From: Verrucomicrobiota bacterium
GTDB lineage: Bacteria; Verrucomicrobiota; Verrucomicrobiia; Limisphaerales; UBA9464
Reading direction: 5' to 3'
Length of the DNA stretch: 32,930 nucleotides
Assembly: GCA_008933025.1 (NCBI GenBank)
Contig: WBXI01000019.1
Location: 1 to 32,930, forward strand
Positions within the stretch are counted from its first letter, which is position 1. Each line of letters opens with the position of its first letter. A program made the translations under genes and the position numbers. A model generated the notes under the pieces. It saw nothing but the letters and a program-made list of their open reading frames with translations, was not told the origin of the DNA and searched no databases. Positions 25,759 to 32,930 of the stretch are shown here, in pieces.

Positions 25759-25790
25759 TTTCTTCCGGGACGCCGGCATCCCGGAAGAAA
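25759..25790. promoter_or_regulatory. Perfect 12-bp inverted repeat upstream of the cysC micro-ORF
   Basis: TTTCTTCCGGGA (25759-25770) and TCCCGGAAGAAA (25779-25790) are exact reverse complements around the 8-base spacer CGCCGGCA. A further half-site copy TCCGGGA lies at 25752-25758. No T tract follows on either strand, so an operator or leader hairpin is likelier than a terminator. It sits 15 bases before the micro-ORF start. Confidence 0.6.
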
Positions 25791-25865
25791 GGTCGGTCGC
25801 GACGACGTCGGCAGGCGCCCCGGTCCATCCGGAAGGCACAAACGGGATTTACAGGATCCCCTTCC

Positions 25866-25893
25866 GCTAGGAGCCTTTCCCGAGTCTCCTAGC
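25866..25893. promoter_or_regulatory. 8-bp inverted repeat upstream of the pseudopilin gene
   Basis: GCTAGGAG (25866-25873) and CTCCTAGC (25886-25893) are exact reverse complements with a 12-base spacer, ending 23 bases before the ATG at 25917. It could be an operator or a leader hairpin of the plus-strand pseudopilin gene. Confidence 0.45.
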
Positions 25894-25916
25894 CAGCATC
25901 GCCTCCTTGGCTCGCC

Positions 25917-26654
25917 ATGAAGCAACGTCGACATCCCGGAACCGCTTTCACCCTGATCGAGTTGCTGGTGGTCATCGCCATCATCGCGATCCTCGCCTCC
26001 ATGCTCCTGCCGGCGATGTCGCGGGCCAAAGCCAAGGCCCAGCAAACGCGTTGTCTCAGCAACCAACACCAGATCGGCATCGCCTACCACATGTACGTGG
26101 ACGACAACGCCGACTCCTATCCCGCCCAGTGGGGTTGGGGCGCCGGCGGCGGGAAAAAGGGCACGTACAAACTCGATGCCGGCGTGGCCTTGTCTTTCGG
26201 CGTTTCCATCGACCCGACCAACCGCCCGCTCAACCGCTACACCAGCACGACCGAGCTCTACCGGTGTCCGGCGGACAAGGGCGACGAGGAATACCAGGCG
26301 AAGCACTGCTTCAACGAGTACGGCAACAGCTACCTGCCCCAGTTCCAGCACGACTCGTTCCGGGTGAAACACGTGGCCGGGGACCTGAAGGCGACCAAAG
26401 GCACCTACGAGGCCACGCCGATCAAGGGGAGCGAGGTCGGGAAAAGTCCCGCGAACAAGATCGTCCAGGGCGACTGGACGTGGCATGCCAACCGCGACGT
26501 CAACGATCCGCGGAGCAATTGGCACAACTACAAGGGCCAGGCCCGCTACAACATGTTGTTCGGCGATGCCCACGTGGAATTCTTCCAGTTTCCCAAGGAA
26601 ACCCCGACTTGGCTCGCCGCCCCGCCGCCCGACCCCGGCTTCCGTTGGTGGTAA
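25917..26654 (+). CDS. Type IV pseudopilin-like protein (prepilin N-terminal signal, PVC secreted family)
   Basis: The 245-residue product has a short basic leader ([10 protein letters not shown]), then the prepilin-peptidase motif and hydrophobic helix [20 protein letters not shown]. The cleavage position is preceded by Ala rather than Gly. [20 protein letters not shown] segment and the late [13 protein letters not shown] are the hallmarks of the large PVC family often annotated as DUF1559-like/H-X9-DG prepilin proteins. These assemble or localise through type II/IV secretion machinery; most have no known role. There are about 200 residues of globular domain after the helix. Its stop is 7 bases from that of an opposing relative. 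Confidence 0.9.
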   Translation: MKQRRHPGTAFTLIELLVVIAIIAILASMLLPAMSRAKAKAQQTRCLSNQHQIGIAYHMYVDDNADSYPAQWGWGAGGGKKGTYKLDAGVALSFGVSIDPTNRPLNRYTSTTELYRCPADKGDEEYQAKHCFNEYGNSYLPQFQHDSFRVKHVAGDLKATKGTYEATPIKGSEVGKSPANKIVQGDWTWHANRDVNDPRSNWHNYKGQARYNMLFGDAHVEFFQFPKETPTWLAAPPPDPGFRWW

Positions 26655-26661
26655 GAGTCCC

Positions 26662-27516
26662 TCACTCGACCCACGCCCAATCCCAGGGCCATCCCGACGA
26701 CCAACGGGGCTTGGCGTAGTTGAGATTCGGACCGGCGCGCTCGAACCGGTTCTGGTTCACCCATTCGGCATGCCCGTCGCTGAATGACTCGTTGATCCCC
26801 GCCGGCGAGTTATACACGTTCACGGTCCCCAGCGCCGGCACCGCACCCCGCGTCCCGTGATTCGACGTCCAGGCTTTCTGCGTCGGAAACACAAGGGTGT
26901 GGTCGCCGGTCAGCGGCCCGCCCGGGTCGGAAGATTTCGCCGGCGAGTTGGAACCGCGGAAACGCGGGTCCGGCAGCGCGCCGCTGCCGCGAAGGCCGGT
27001 GAGGATCATGTAATTGTCGACGTGCAACAGGCCCTTCTCGTCGAAGAGCCGCGGCGGGTCGCTCCGCGAGGGACACCGCCACGTCGTCGGAAGCGCCCGC
27101 TTGTTCTTGGCGTCGTCGGCAAATTGCGCGGCATTGCTCCGGACGCCGCCACCGGCCATGCCGTAGCTGATCAGTTTCAAGCCCTGGTCCCGGCTCATCA
27201 CGTACAGGGCGTCGAGATGCCACGCCGTGGTCTGGTCGGCCGTCGGAAACACATCGTGGTAGTCGTCCGCGTACATTTGGAACGCCAACCCCTGCTGTTT
27301 CAGGTTCGAAAGACACGCGATGCGCTGGGCCTTTTCCTTCGCGCGGGATAGCGCCGGCAACAGCATGCCCGCCAGAATCGCGATGATGGCGATCACCACC
27401 AGCAGTTCGATCAGGGTGAACCCGGGCGGCCGCGCGGCCCGGCGGGCGCGGTGCCGAAGGGAGATCGGGCATTCCGGCCGTGGGATCCGGTGCGATGCGG
27501 CGTCGGGAGATTGCAT
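26662..27516 (-). CDS. Second type IV pseudopilin-like protein, convergent with the first
   Basis: The 284-residue product has an unusually long basic leader of about 32 residues ([17 protein letters not shown]...RRAARPPG) before the prepilin-peptidase site [56 protein letters not shown] follows the same plan as its neighbour, and the C-terminal part has the [12 protein letters not shown] segment. The globular regions of the two differ, so they are not recent duplicates beyond the first 40 residues. The two genes end tail to tail with 7 bases between, without a visible terminator. Role unknown; secretion or surface association is inferred. Confidence 0.88.
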   Translation of the reverse strand: MQSPDAASHRIPRPECPISLRHRARRAARPPGFTLIELLVVIAIIAILAGMLLPALSRAKEKAQRIACLSNLKQQGLAFQMYADDYHDVFPTADQTTAWHLDALYVMSRDQGLKLISYGMAGGGVRSNAAQFADDAKNKRALPTTWRCPSRSDPPRLFDEKGLLHVDNYMILTGLRGSGALPDPRFRGSNSPAKSSDPGGPLTGDHTLVFPTQKAWTSNHGTRGAVPALGTVNVYNSPAGINESFSDGHAEWVNQNRFERAGPNLNYAKPRWSSGWPWDWAWVE

Positions 27517-27984
27517 GCGAAGCGCGGTGCCCGCGGGAATCCGGAACGGAGACGACGTCGTCGTTCCTGCATTTCCACGGGATTGACGTCGTGTTTATCG
27601 CCCCCGGGGTCGGGAGGCAAGGCCGGCCACCGAGGCCAAGGAAGAGAATGGCGTGCCTCCAAGCGGCCTTCGCCCCGCCCAATTCCATTTCCCCGACGCA
27701 TGCCGGCAGGTCCGGTCGGGGATTTGACGCCATCAAAACCGGACGGGGACAGGGCTGGGAACACCGGGGCGTGGGAGCTGCCTTCAAGAGTGCCCTGGCG
27801 ACGATCCTCGGGTGGGATTCCGACCGCGTGACCGTCGGGTAGGGCGAGTTGATTGAATCCGACGGCAAACCAGAGCTGCATGCGGCTCTTGATGCGGCGG
27901 GATTCTCAATTGCATGACTCATCGTCGCAGTAGGGTTTCGCCCCATAGAAACAAAGCTTCGCTCTCACGCAGCATCACTCCCGT
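27517..27984. other. Intergenic boundary region, possible gene remnant
   Basis: About 470 bases with no full gene I can support, lying where the GC content falls. A plus-strand frame (27480-27842) ends in a plausible stretch (AAFKSALATILGWDSDRVTVG) at a TAG, and the same frame continues GELIESDGKPELHAALDAAGFSIA to a TGA at 27915-27917. That could be the decayed tail of a gene, or chance. An AT-richer segment at about 27900-27980 may hold the promoter of the downstream block. Confidence 0.4.
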
Positions 27985-28398
27985 TTGAAAACGCTATTCA
28001 CGTCCGAGGCGATATCCAAAGGCGCACGATCAGGGACCGTGCAATCGCCCGATGGGCTGCTCAATGTCACGTTGGGAAACCCACTCGAGAAAGGCATCGA
28101 GACGCGCGGCCCCAATCCCGAACTGTTGTTTGCCGGTGCCTATTCCGCCTGTTACCACGGCGCCTTGGTCAATGCGGCCAAGAAGCTCGGAACTCCGGTC
28201 CAACGTTCCGCCGTGCGTGCGATGGTGAGTCTTGTCGAGGACGACAAGGGCGGTTACGGCCTTGCCGTCGAGCTTCATGCCCGACTCCCGGACATCGCTC
28301 CCGATCAAGCGCGACGCATCATGGAGGAAGCTCACCAAACCTGTCCATACTCCAAGGCATTGCGTGGCGGGGCTTCCGTCGCGCTCATTGTGGATTGA
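27985..28398 (+). CDS. Ohr/OsmC-family organic hydroperoxide resistance protein
   Basis: The 137-residue product starts at TTG (27985), which gives MKTLFTSEAISKGARSG, matching the canonical Ohr start; no ATG fits. The two redox cysteines of the family are in SACYHGAL and TCPYSKAL. GTVQSPDGLLNVTLGNP and GPNPELLFAGAYSACY are diagnostic. Ohr proteins are thiol peroxidases that reduce organic hydroperoxides in the cytosol using lipoylated proteins as reductant; the general OsmC branch is close. It leads a same-strand block of redox genes, about 77 bases before the CurA-like reductase. GC content is lower than in the genes to the left. Confidence 0.88.
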   Translation: MKTLFTSEAISKGARSGTVQSPDGLLNVTLGNPLEKGIETRGPNPELLFAGAYSACYHGALVNAAKKLGTPVQRSAVRAMVSLVEDDKGGYGLAVELHARLPDIAPDQARRIMEEAHQTCPYSKALRGGASVALIVD

Positions 28399-28475
28399 AG
28401 TGCCTGCCATCCGGTTATGCTCCGCACCCCATGCGCGTCCCCCCAGAGGGTTCGCTGACAACAACCGCCTGTTTC

Positions 28476-29483
28476 ATGACCAAACTCGCCACCAGCCGCG
28501 AAATCCGCCTCGCCTCACGCCCCAAGGGCATTCCCACCGCCGCCAATTTCACTTTGGCCGAAACCACGTTGCCTCCCCTGCAAGATCAGCAGGCGCTCGT
28601 GCGCAACCTCTTCATGTCCGTCGATCCGTATATGCGTGGCCGGATGAACGAAGGAAAGTCCTATGTGCCGCCATTTGAAATCGGCCAGGTACTCGAGGGC
28701 GGCGCCATCGGCGAGATCGTCGAATCGCGCGCGGTTGGGTTCAAGCCCGGCGACGTGGTCGTGTCGCGCTACGGTTGGCGGGAAGCCTTCGTCGCCGCGC
28801 CAAAAGACTTTCGCGCGGTGGACAAGACAGTCCAGCCACTCTCCGTTCACCTCGGCACGCTCGGCATGACCGGCATGACGGCTTGGGCGGGCTTGACGCT
28901 GCTCGAGGTGAAAGCCGGTGATGTCATTTTCATTTCCGGCGCCGCGGGTGCCGTCGGCAATGTGGCGGGCCAACTGGCGAAACTGCGTGGCTGCCGCGTG
29001 ATTGGCTCGGCCGGTTCCGCGGAGAAAATAAGGAGTCTGTTGGACGAATGCGGATTCGACGCCGCGTTCAATTACAAGACCGGCCAAACGCTCGATCAAT
29101 TGAATTGCGCCGCGCCAAAAGGGATCGACGTTTATTTCGACAATGTCGGCGGCGAGTCCTTGGAAGCCGCGCTCTCCGCGTTGCGGGTGCATGGTCGCAT
29201 CATTGCCTGCGGCGGCATCTCCTCCTACAACGACGACAAGCCAAAGCCTGGTCCCGCCAATCTCTTCAACATCACCACGAAGCGGCTCACCATGAAGGGA
29301 TTAATCGTGGGCGACTGGCTGGATCATCAAGGCGACTTCGAAAAGGAAGTGGGCGGCTACTTCCGCGCCGGAAAGCTCAAGAACAAGGAAACCGTGGTGG
29401 AAGGAATCGACCACGCCGCGGACGCATTTCTCGGGCTCTTCACCGGAATGAACTCGGGCAAGATGGTCGTGAAGCTGACGTGA
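28476..29483 (+). CDS. NADPH-dependent zinc-free MDR reductase, CurA/leukotriene B4 12-hydroxydehydrogenase type
   Basis: The 335-residue product starts at ATG 28476 (MTKLATSREIRL); the track's 362-residue version starts in the previous intergenic DNA. It lacks zinc ligands. VDPYMRGRMNEGKSYVPPFEIG is the signature of the prostaglandin reductase/CurA branch. FISGAAGAVGNVAGQLAKLRGCRVIG is the NADPH-binding Rossmann segment, and YFDNVGGESLEAAL follows. These enzymes reduce the C=C bond of alpha,beta-unsaturated ketones and aldehydes and detoxify reactive carbonyls. A similar role alongside the adjacent aldehyde and alcohol dehydrogenases is reasonable; the natural substrate is not known. Confidence 0.9.
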   Translation: MTKLATSREIRLASRPKGIPTAANFTLAETTLPPLQDQQALVRNLFMSVDPYMRGRMNEGKSYVPPFEIGQVLEGGAIGEIVESRAVGFKPGDVVVSRYGWREAFVAAPKDFRAVDKTVQPLSVHLGTLGMTGMTAWAGLTLLEVKAGDVIFISGAAGAVGNVAGQLAKLRGCRVIGSAGSAEKIRSLLDECGFDAAFNYKTGQTLDQLNCAAPKGIDVYFDNVGGESLEAALSALRVHGRIIACGGISSYNDDKPKPGPANLFNITTKRLTMKGLIVGDWLDHQGDFEKEVGGYFRAGKLKNKETVVEGIDHAADAFLGLFTGMNSGKMVVKLT

Positions 29484-29520
29484 CGCTCCCCGAGCGACGC
29501 CAGCGAACGAAGACTAATGT

Positions 29521-30903
29521 ATGTCCTACCAAAGCATCAATCCGTCCACCGGAAAGGTCCTGAAGACGTTCAAGGAGCACACCGACACCCAGCTCGAGAA
29601 AGCGCTCCGCATCGCCGCGACGTGCTACACCGCATGGCGGCATGCATCATTCGGCCAGCGCGCCGCCGTGGCCGCAAAAGCCGCCGCCATCCTGCGCGAG
29701 CGCCTGGACGAGTTTGCCCGCCCGGCAACGCTCGAGATGGGAAAACGCATCGACGAGGCACGCGGCGAAGTGGCGCTCACCGCGGACATCATCGACTACT
29801 ACGCCACAAACGCCGAACGCTTCCTGGCTCCGCAAAAGCTCAAGCCCAAGGCGGGGCGGGCCGTGATCGAAAGCAGTCCGCTCGGCGTCCTCTTCGGCGT
29901 CCAACCATGGAATTTCCCCTATTACCAGCTCGCGCGTTTCGCCGCGCCCAATCTGATGGCTGGCAATGTCGTGATGGTGAAACACGCGGGATGCGTGCCG
30001 CAATGCGCCCTTGCCTTCGAGCGGCTGTGGCGCGAGGCCGGTGCGCCCGTTGGCGCCTATACCAATCTTTTCATCTCCCACGACCAGGCAAACAAGGTCA
30101 TCGACGATCCGCGCATTCGGGGCGTCGCTTTGACCGGTGGCGTGGACGCCGCGCGCCGCGTCGCCGCGCGCGCCGGACGTAACGTCAAGAAAACCACCAT
30201 GGAACTCGGCGGCAACGATGCCTTCATCGTGCTGGCCGACGCGGACCTCGACAAGACCGTCAAGTGGGCCGTCTGGGCAAAGATGAACAACATGGGCCAA
30301 TGCTGCGTCGCCGCGAAACGCTTCATCATCGTCGAACAACTCTACGATAGTTTTCTCGCCAAATTCCAAACTGCGCTCGCGACCTTCGCGCCCGGCGACC
30401 CGATGGAGACAAGAACCACGCTCGCACCGCTGTCCACGGAAGCCGGGTTGGTCGCATTGCTTGCCCAGTTGGAACGCGCCGTGTCGAAGGGTGCAACCGT
30501 CGTGTTCGGCGGCAAGCGCATCGATCGACCGGGCTGGTACATGCAGCCGACGATTCTCACGAACATCAAGCCCGCGAATCCCGCCTACCGCGAAGAGTTC
30601 TTCGGACCCGTCGCGCTCTTCTTCCGCGTGAAAAACGAGGACCAGGCCGTGGCCCTCGCCAATGATTCCGATTTCGGTCTGGGCGGGTCCGTCTTCACTC
30701 GGAACATCGCGCGCGGCCAACGCGTCGCCAGCCGCTTGGACACGGGCATGGTCTTCATCAACCACCCGACCTGGACGGCAGCGGACCTGCCGTTTGGCGG
30801 AATCAAATATTCCGGCTACGGACGCGAACTCTCCGGGTTGGGCATTCAGGAGTTTGTGAACAAAAAGCTCGTGCGGGTCTCCTCGCTCGCCGCGGCGGCG
30901 TGA
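29521..30903 (+). CDS. NAD(P)-dependent aldehyde dehydrogenase, succinate-semialdehyde dehydrogenase-like
   Basis: The 460-residue product is a full aldehyde dehydrogenase. PWNFPYYQ and NVVMVKHA hold the cofactor-binding Trp-Asn and Lys, and TMELGGNDAF supplies general base E228. GQCCVAAKR holds the nucleophile C262, 34 residues later, as in the family. EEFFGPVALFF and LPFGGIKYSGYGRELS close the domain. The overall length and the NNMGQ-C-C motif are closest to the short succinate-semialdehyde dehydrogenases (Sad/YneI). It oxidises an aldehyde to an acid. With a carbonyl reductase upstream and an alcohol dehydrogenase downstream it may act on a reactive aldehyde; GABA degradation genes are absent nearby. 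Confidence 0.92.
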   Translation: MSYQSINPSTGKVLKTFKEHTDTQLEKALRIAATCYTAWRHASFGQRAAVAAKAAAILRERLDEFARPATLEMGKRIDEARGEVALTADIIDYYATNAERFLAPQKLKPKAGRAVIESSPLGVLFGVQPWNFPYYQLARFAAPNLMAGNVVMVKHAGCVPQCALAFERLWREAGAPVGAYTNLFISHDQANKVIDDPRIRGVALTGGVDAARRVAARAGRNVKKTTMELGGNDAFIVLADADLDKTVKWAVWAKMNNMGQCCVAAKRFIIVEQLYDSFLAKFQTALATFAPGDPMETRTTLAPLSTEAGLVALLAQLERAVSKGATVVFGGKRIDRPGWYMQPTILTNIKPANPAYREEFFGPVALFFRVKNEDQAVALANDSDFGLGGSVFTRNIARGQRVASRLDTGMVFINHPTWTAADLPFGGIKYSGYGRELSGLGIQEFVNKKLVRVSSLAAAA

Positions 30904-30990
30904 CGGCTCGCTCCCCGACCCATTCGACGCAAACCCCCTTGCTATGGAATTCGCCTCGTCGCCCAATATTTCAACCACTCCCTCGCCCTC

Positions 30991-32052
30991 ATGAAAACAA
31001 ATGCCCATTCCGCGCTCGATGCCTCGGCGCTACTCGCCCCCTCGCGCATTCAACGCCGCGATCCCGGCGACCATGATGTTCGGATCGAAATCCTCTTCTG
31101 CGGCGTCTGCCACTCGGACGTCCACACCGTCCGCAACGAATGGCATGGCACCACCTACCCTTGCGTTCCAGGCCACGAGATCATCGGACGGGTCGCGAAA
31201 GTCGGGGCGAAGGTCGGGAAGTTCAAGGAAGGCGACATTGCCGGGGTGGGTTGTTTGGTGGACTCGTGCCGAACCTGCGCGAGTTGCATGGCCAATCTGG
31301 AGCAGTTCTGCGAGGCCGGTGCCATCTTCACCTACAATTCGCCCGACAAGCATTCCGGCGGCGTCACCTACGGCGGCTACTCCGAATCCATCGTCGTGGA
31401 CGAGGCGTTTGTGCTCACAGTTCCGAGGAATCTCGACCACGCCGGGGCTGCTCCCCTGCTCTGCGCAGGCATCACCACTTACTCGCCTTTGAAGCACAAC
31501 AACGTGTCCAAGGGACAGAAGGTGGGCGTGGTGGGGCTGGGCGGCCTTGGCCACATGGCGGTAAAAATCGCCAAAGCCCTGGGCGCGCATGTGGTGGTTT
31601 TCACCACGTCGCTGAACAAGGTGGAGGATGCATTGCGGCTGGGTGCAGACGAGGTCGTGCATTCCAAGGACGAGGCGGCCATGAAGAAGCACCTGAACAG
31701 TTGTCACTTCATCCTCGATACCGTGGCCGGGAAGCACGACATCAATGCCTACCTTGTTCTGCTCCGACGGGACGGAACCTTGACCCAGGTCGGCGTCCCA
31801 TCCGAACCTCTCGCCGTGGATGTCAGCAACCTCATCTTCGGCCGCCGCAATTTCAGCGGCTCGCTCATCGGCGGTCTGAAGGAAACCCAGGAGATGCTCG
31901 ACTTCTGCGGCGCGCACAACATCACCTCCGACATCGAACTCATCCCGATTCAAAAGGTCAACGAAGCCTACGACCGCCTCGTGAAGGGCGATGTGAAATA
32001 TCGCTTCGTCATCGATATGGCGTCGCTCAAGCAGGCGAGCGCCCTCGCCTAA
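30991..32052 (+). CDS. Zinc-dependent NADP(H) alcohol dehydrogenase, YahK/cinnamyl-alcohol type
   Basis: The 353-residue product is a zinc MDR of the CAD/YahK branch: CGVCHSDVHT and PGHEIIG give catalytic zinc ligands, and CRTCASCMANLEQFC gives the structural zinc. GLGGLGHMAVKIAKALGA binds NADP(H), and YGGYSESIVVDEAFVL is a family hallmark. Members reduce a broad range of aldehydes to alcohols with NADPH. The leading MKTNAHSALDASALL is a little divergent from relatives. It lies 87 bases after the aldehyde dehydrogenase in the same direction. It is paralogous to, but not closely similar to, the other zinc dehydrogenase in this window (10625-11650). Confidence 0.92.
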   Translation: MKTNAHSALDASALLAPSRIQRRDPGDHDVRIEILFCGVCHSDVHTVRNEWHGTTYPCVPGHEIIGRVAKVGAKVGKFKEGDIAGVGCLVDSCRTCASCMANLEQFCEAGAIFTYNSPDKHSGGVTYGGYSESIVVDEAFVLTVPRNLDHAGAAPLLCAGITTYSPLKHNNVSKGQKVGVVGLGGLGHMAVKIAKALGAHVVVFTTSLNKVEDALRLGADEVVHSKDEAAMKKHLNSCHFILDTVAGKHDINAYLVLLRRDGTLTQVGVPSEPLAVDVSNLIFGRRNFSGSLIGGLKETQEMLDFCGAHNITSDIELIPIQKVNEAYDRLVKGDVKYRFVIDMASLKQASALA

Positions 32053-32076
32053 CTCATCCATCGAACAAGGCAACCG

Positions 32077-32271
32077 ATGAAACCACGAGGACCCCAAGCC
32101 GAAAAAGAATTCGGCAAGGACATGAAGACGTTCGAGCAACTCCCCGCCAGGATCAGGGAGTCGATCATCCTCCAGCAACAGGCGGAAAAGGCAACCGGCC
32201 CAGCGGCAACCGTCCCCGACAAAGTGATTCGGGAGAAAGCCAGACTGAACTCTTCCCTGCCTTCTGCGTGA
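32077..32271 (+). CDS. Small ORF after the alcohol dehydrogenase, unknown
   Basis: The 64-residue frame begins 24 bases after the alcohol dehydrogenase stop (MKPRGPQAEKEFGKD) with a weak AAGG site upstream. It is hydrophilic and helical in character (EQLPARIRESIILQQQAEKA), with no cysteines and no membrane segment. I do not recognise it. It may be a real small protein of the operon or a chance frame in an approximately 270-base gap. Confidence 0.35.
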   Translation: MKPRGPQAEKEFGKDMKTFEQLPARIRESIILQQQAEKATGPAATVPDKVIREKARLNSSLPSA

Positions 32272-32323
32272 GAAGGATTCCGCTGCCGGGCGCACCGCGC
32301 GTTCTCCATCATCCCTCATCACC

Positions 32324-32930
32324 ATGTATTTGACAGGCATTGGCACAGCAGTTCCGCAAACGCGTTACACCCAGGCGCAGTGCTGGACTGCGTTGCAAGA
32401 GTCACCGCAGTTCTCCCAACTAACCCCGCGCTCCCATGCCGTGCTGCGCAAAGTGTTGTCCGGCGACAACGGCATCGTCACCCGACACCTTGCGGTCGCG
32501 AATCTGGAGGAAGCCTTCGTCCTCACGCCCGACGTGCTGAACGCGCGCTTTGCCGAACACGCGCCCGCGCTCGCCACGCAAGCCGCCGAGCGTGCTCTCG
32601 CCTCCGCCCGTCTCACGCCCGCCGATGTGGACGCCATCCTCATCAGCACTTGCACCGGCTGCCTGTGTCCCGGACTCACGAGCTACGTGAGCGAGAGGCT
32701 CGGCCTGCGTGCGGATGCGCAGGCGCTCGATCTGGTCGGGCAAGGTTGCGGCGCGGCGCTGCCGAACTGTCGCACGGCGGAGGCGTTGCTCGCCTCGGGG
32801 CGTGCGCGCCGCGTCCTCTCCGTCTGCGTCGAGGTGTGCAGCGCGGCCTTGTATCTCGACGACGATCCCGGCGTGCTCATCAGCGCGTGTCTCTTCGGCG
32901 ATGGCGCGGGCGCGGCGGTGTGGGCAGCGC
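32324..32930 (+). CDS. Type III polyketide synthase (chalcone/stilbene synthase family), C-terminus beyond window
   Basis: The frame starts at ATG 32324 (MYLTGIGTAVPQTRYTQ) and is open at the right edge after 202 codons, about the N-terminal half of a roughly 350-residue enzyme. The catalytic Cys is C142 in LVGQGCGAALPN. DVDAILISTCTGCLCPGL and VEVCSAALYLDDDPGVLISACLFGDGAG are characteristic of the bacterial branch. The His and Asn of the triad lie beyond the window. Type III PKSs extend an acyl-CoA starter with malonyl-CoA and cyclise it, commonly to pyrones or alkylresorcinols. Starter and product cannot be told from this half. The track shows only minus-strand shadows here because the gene has no stop in the window. 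Confidence 0.88.
   Translation, partial: MYLTGIGTAVPQTRYTQAQCWTALQESPQFSQLTPRSHAVLRKVLSGDNGIVTRHLAVANLEEAFVLTPDVLNARFAEHAPALATQAAERALASARLTPADVDAILISTCTGCLCPGLTSYVSERLGLRADAQALDLVGQGCGAALPNCRTAEALLASGRARRVLSVCVEVCSAALYLDDDPGVLISACLFGDGAGAAVWAA

Noticed and set aside
25947-27420. Inverted repeat between the two pseudopilin genes (about 25947-26064 and 27303-27420)
   Set aside because: The similarity is the conserved prepilin signal/helix coding sequence at roughly 75-80% identity, not an exact repeat, and no recombinase or invertible-promoter layout accompanies it.
29647-32346. Long minus-strand ORFs (29647-31008 and 31030-32346) opposite the dehydrogenases
   Set aside because: They are complements of well-supported plus-strand enzymes and contain no recognisable motif of their own.
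1-32930. CRISPR arrays, insertion sequences, transposases, rRNA genes
   Set aside because: I looked for regularly spaced repeats, transposase motifs and rRNA segments on both strands and saw none.

Overview
The window is about 33 kb of high-GC DNA (roughly 65-73% GC by eye over most of it) and looks like a Verrucomicrobiota chromosome, or failing that another member of the PVC group. The grounds are a DUF1587/DUF1595/DUF1592-type cytochrome c protein, a PVC-type heme-binding propeller/HEAT/cytochrome c protein, two secreted pseudopilin-like proteins with the [16 protein letters not shown] signature, a small exported protein ending in FFRLR, and start codons that mostly lack a Shine-Dalgarno sequence. 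This placement is inference; no rRNA or marker gene is present.

Layout. (1) 1-3249, minus: the N-terminal 1083 residues of a large exported cytochrome c protein, cut by the window edge. (2) 3328-6804, minus: a 1158-residue fusion of 2-oxoacid dehydrogenase E1 alpha, E1 beta, a lipoyl domain and a complete beta-ketoacyl-ACP synthase III. This is the most unusual gene here. (3) 6856-7050, minus: a tRNA-Gly(TCC) gene with its own promoter and terminator. (4) 7392-8762, plus: dihydroorotase. (5) 8833-20008, all minus: a HAD phosphatase-like protein with Glu at the nucleophile position, an exported LamG-like protein coupled to a zinc alcohol dehydrogenase, a PhyH dioxygenase, a BI-1 membrane protein, a PhoD phosphatase, a frameshifted PQQ-type propeller protein, a small exported protein, and a PVC-type heme protein. 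(6) 20184-23931, plus: a small membrane protein, then a tightly overlapping trio of AMP-dependent acyl ligase, acyl carrier protein and B12-binding radical SAM enzyme. (7) 23974-25743, minus: a coupled chain of a micro-ORF, cysC and rlmN. (8) 25917-27516: two convergent pseudopilin-like genes. (9) 27985-32930, plus: a lower-GC block (near 58% in a sampled line) with ohr/osmC, a CurA-like reductase, an aldehyde dehydrogenase, a YahK-like alcohol dehydrogenase, a small ORF and the start of a type III polyketide synthase.

How the parts fit. Two unrelated loci concern acyl-thioester chemistry. The E1-lipoyl-KASIII fusion looks like a one-chain machine that decarboxylates a 2-oxoacid, parks the acyl group on lipoate and primes a fatty acid or polyketide by condensation with malonyl-ACP. 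The ligase-ACP-radical SAM cassette looks like a route to activate a free acid, load it on a dedicated carrier and modify it with radical chemistry. Whether the two meet cannot be told from sequence. The 3' block pairs carbonyl/aldehyde redox enzymes and a peroxide-resistance protein with a type III PKS and may be of different origin from the rest. The other genes are housekeeping (pyrC, rlmN, tRNA) or typical PVC secreted and periplasmic proteins.
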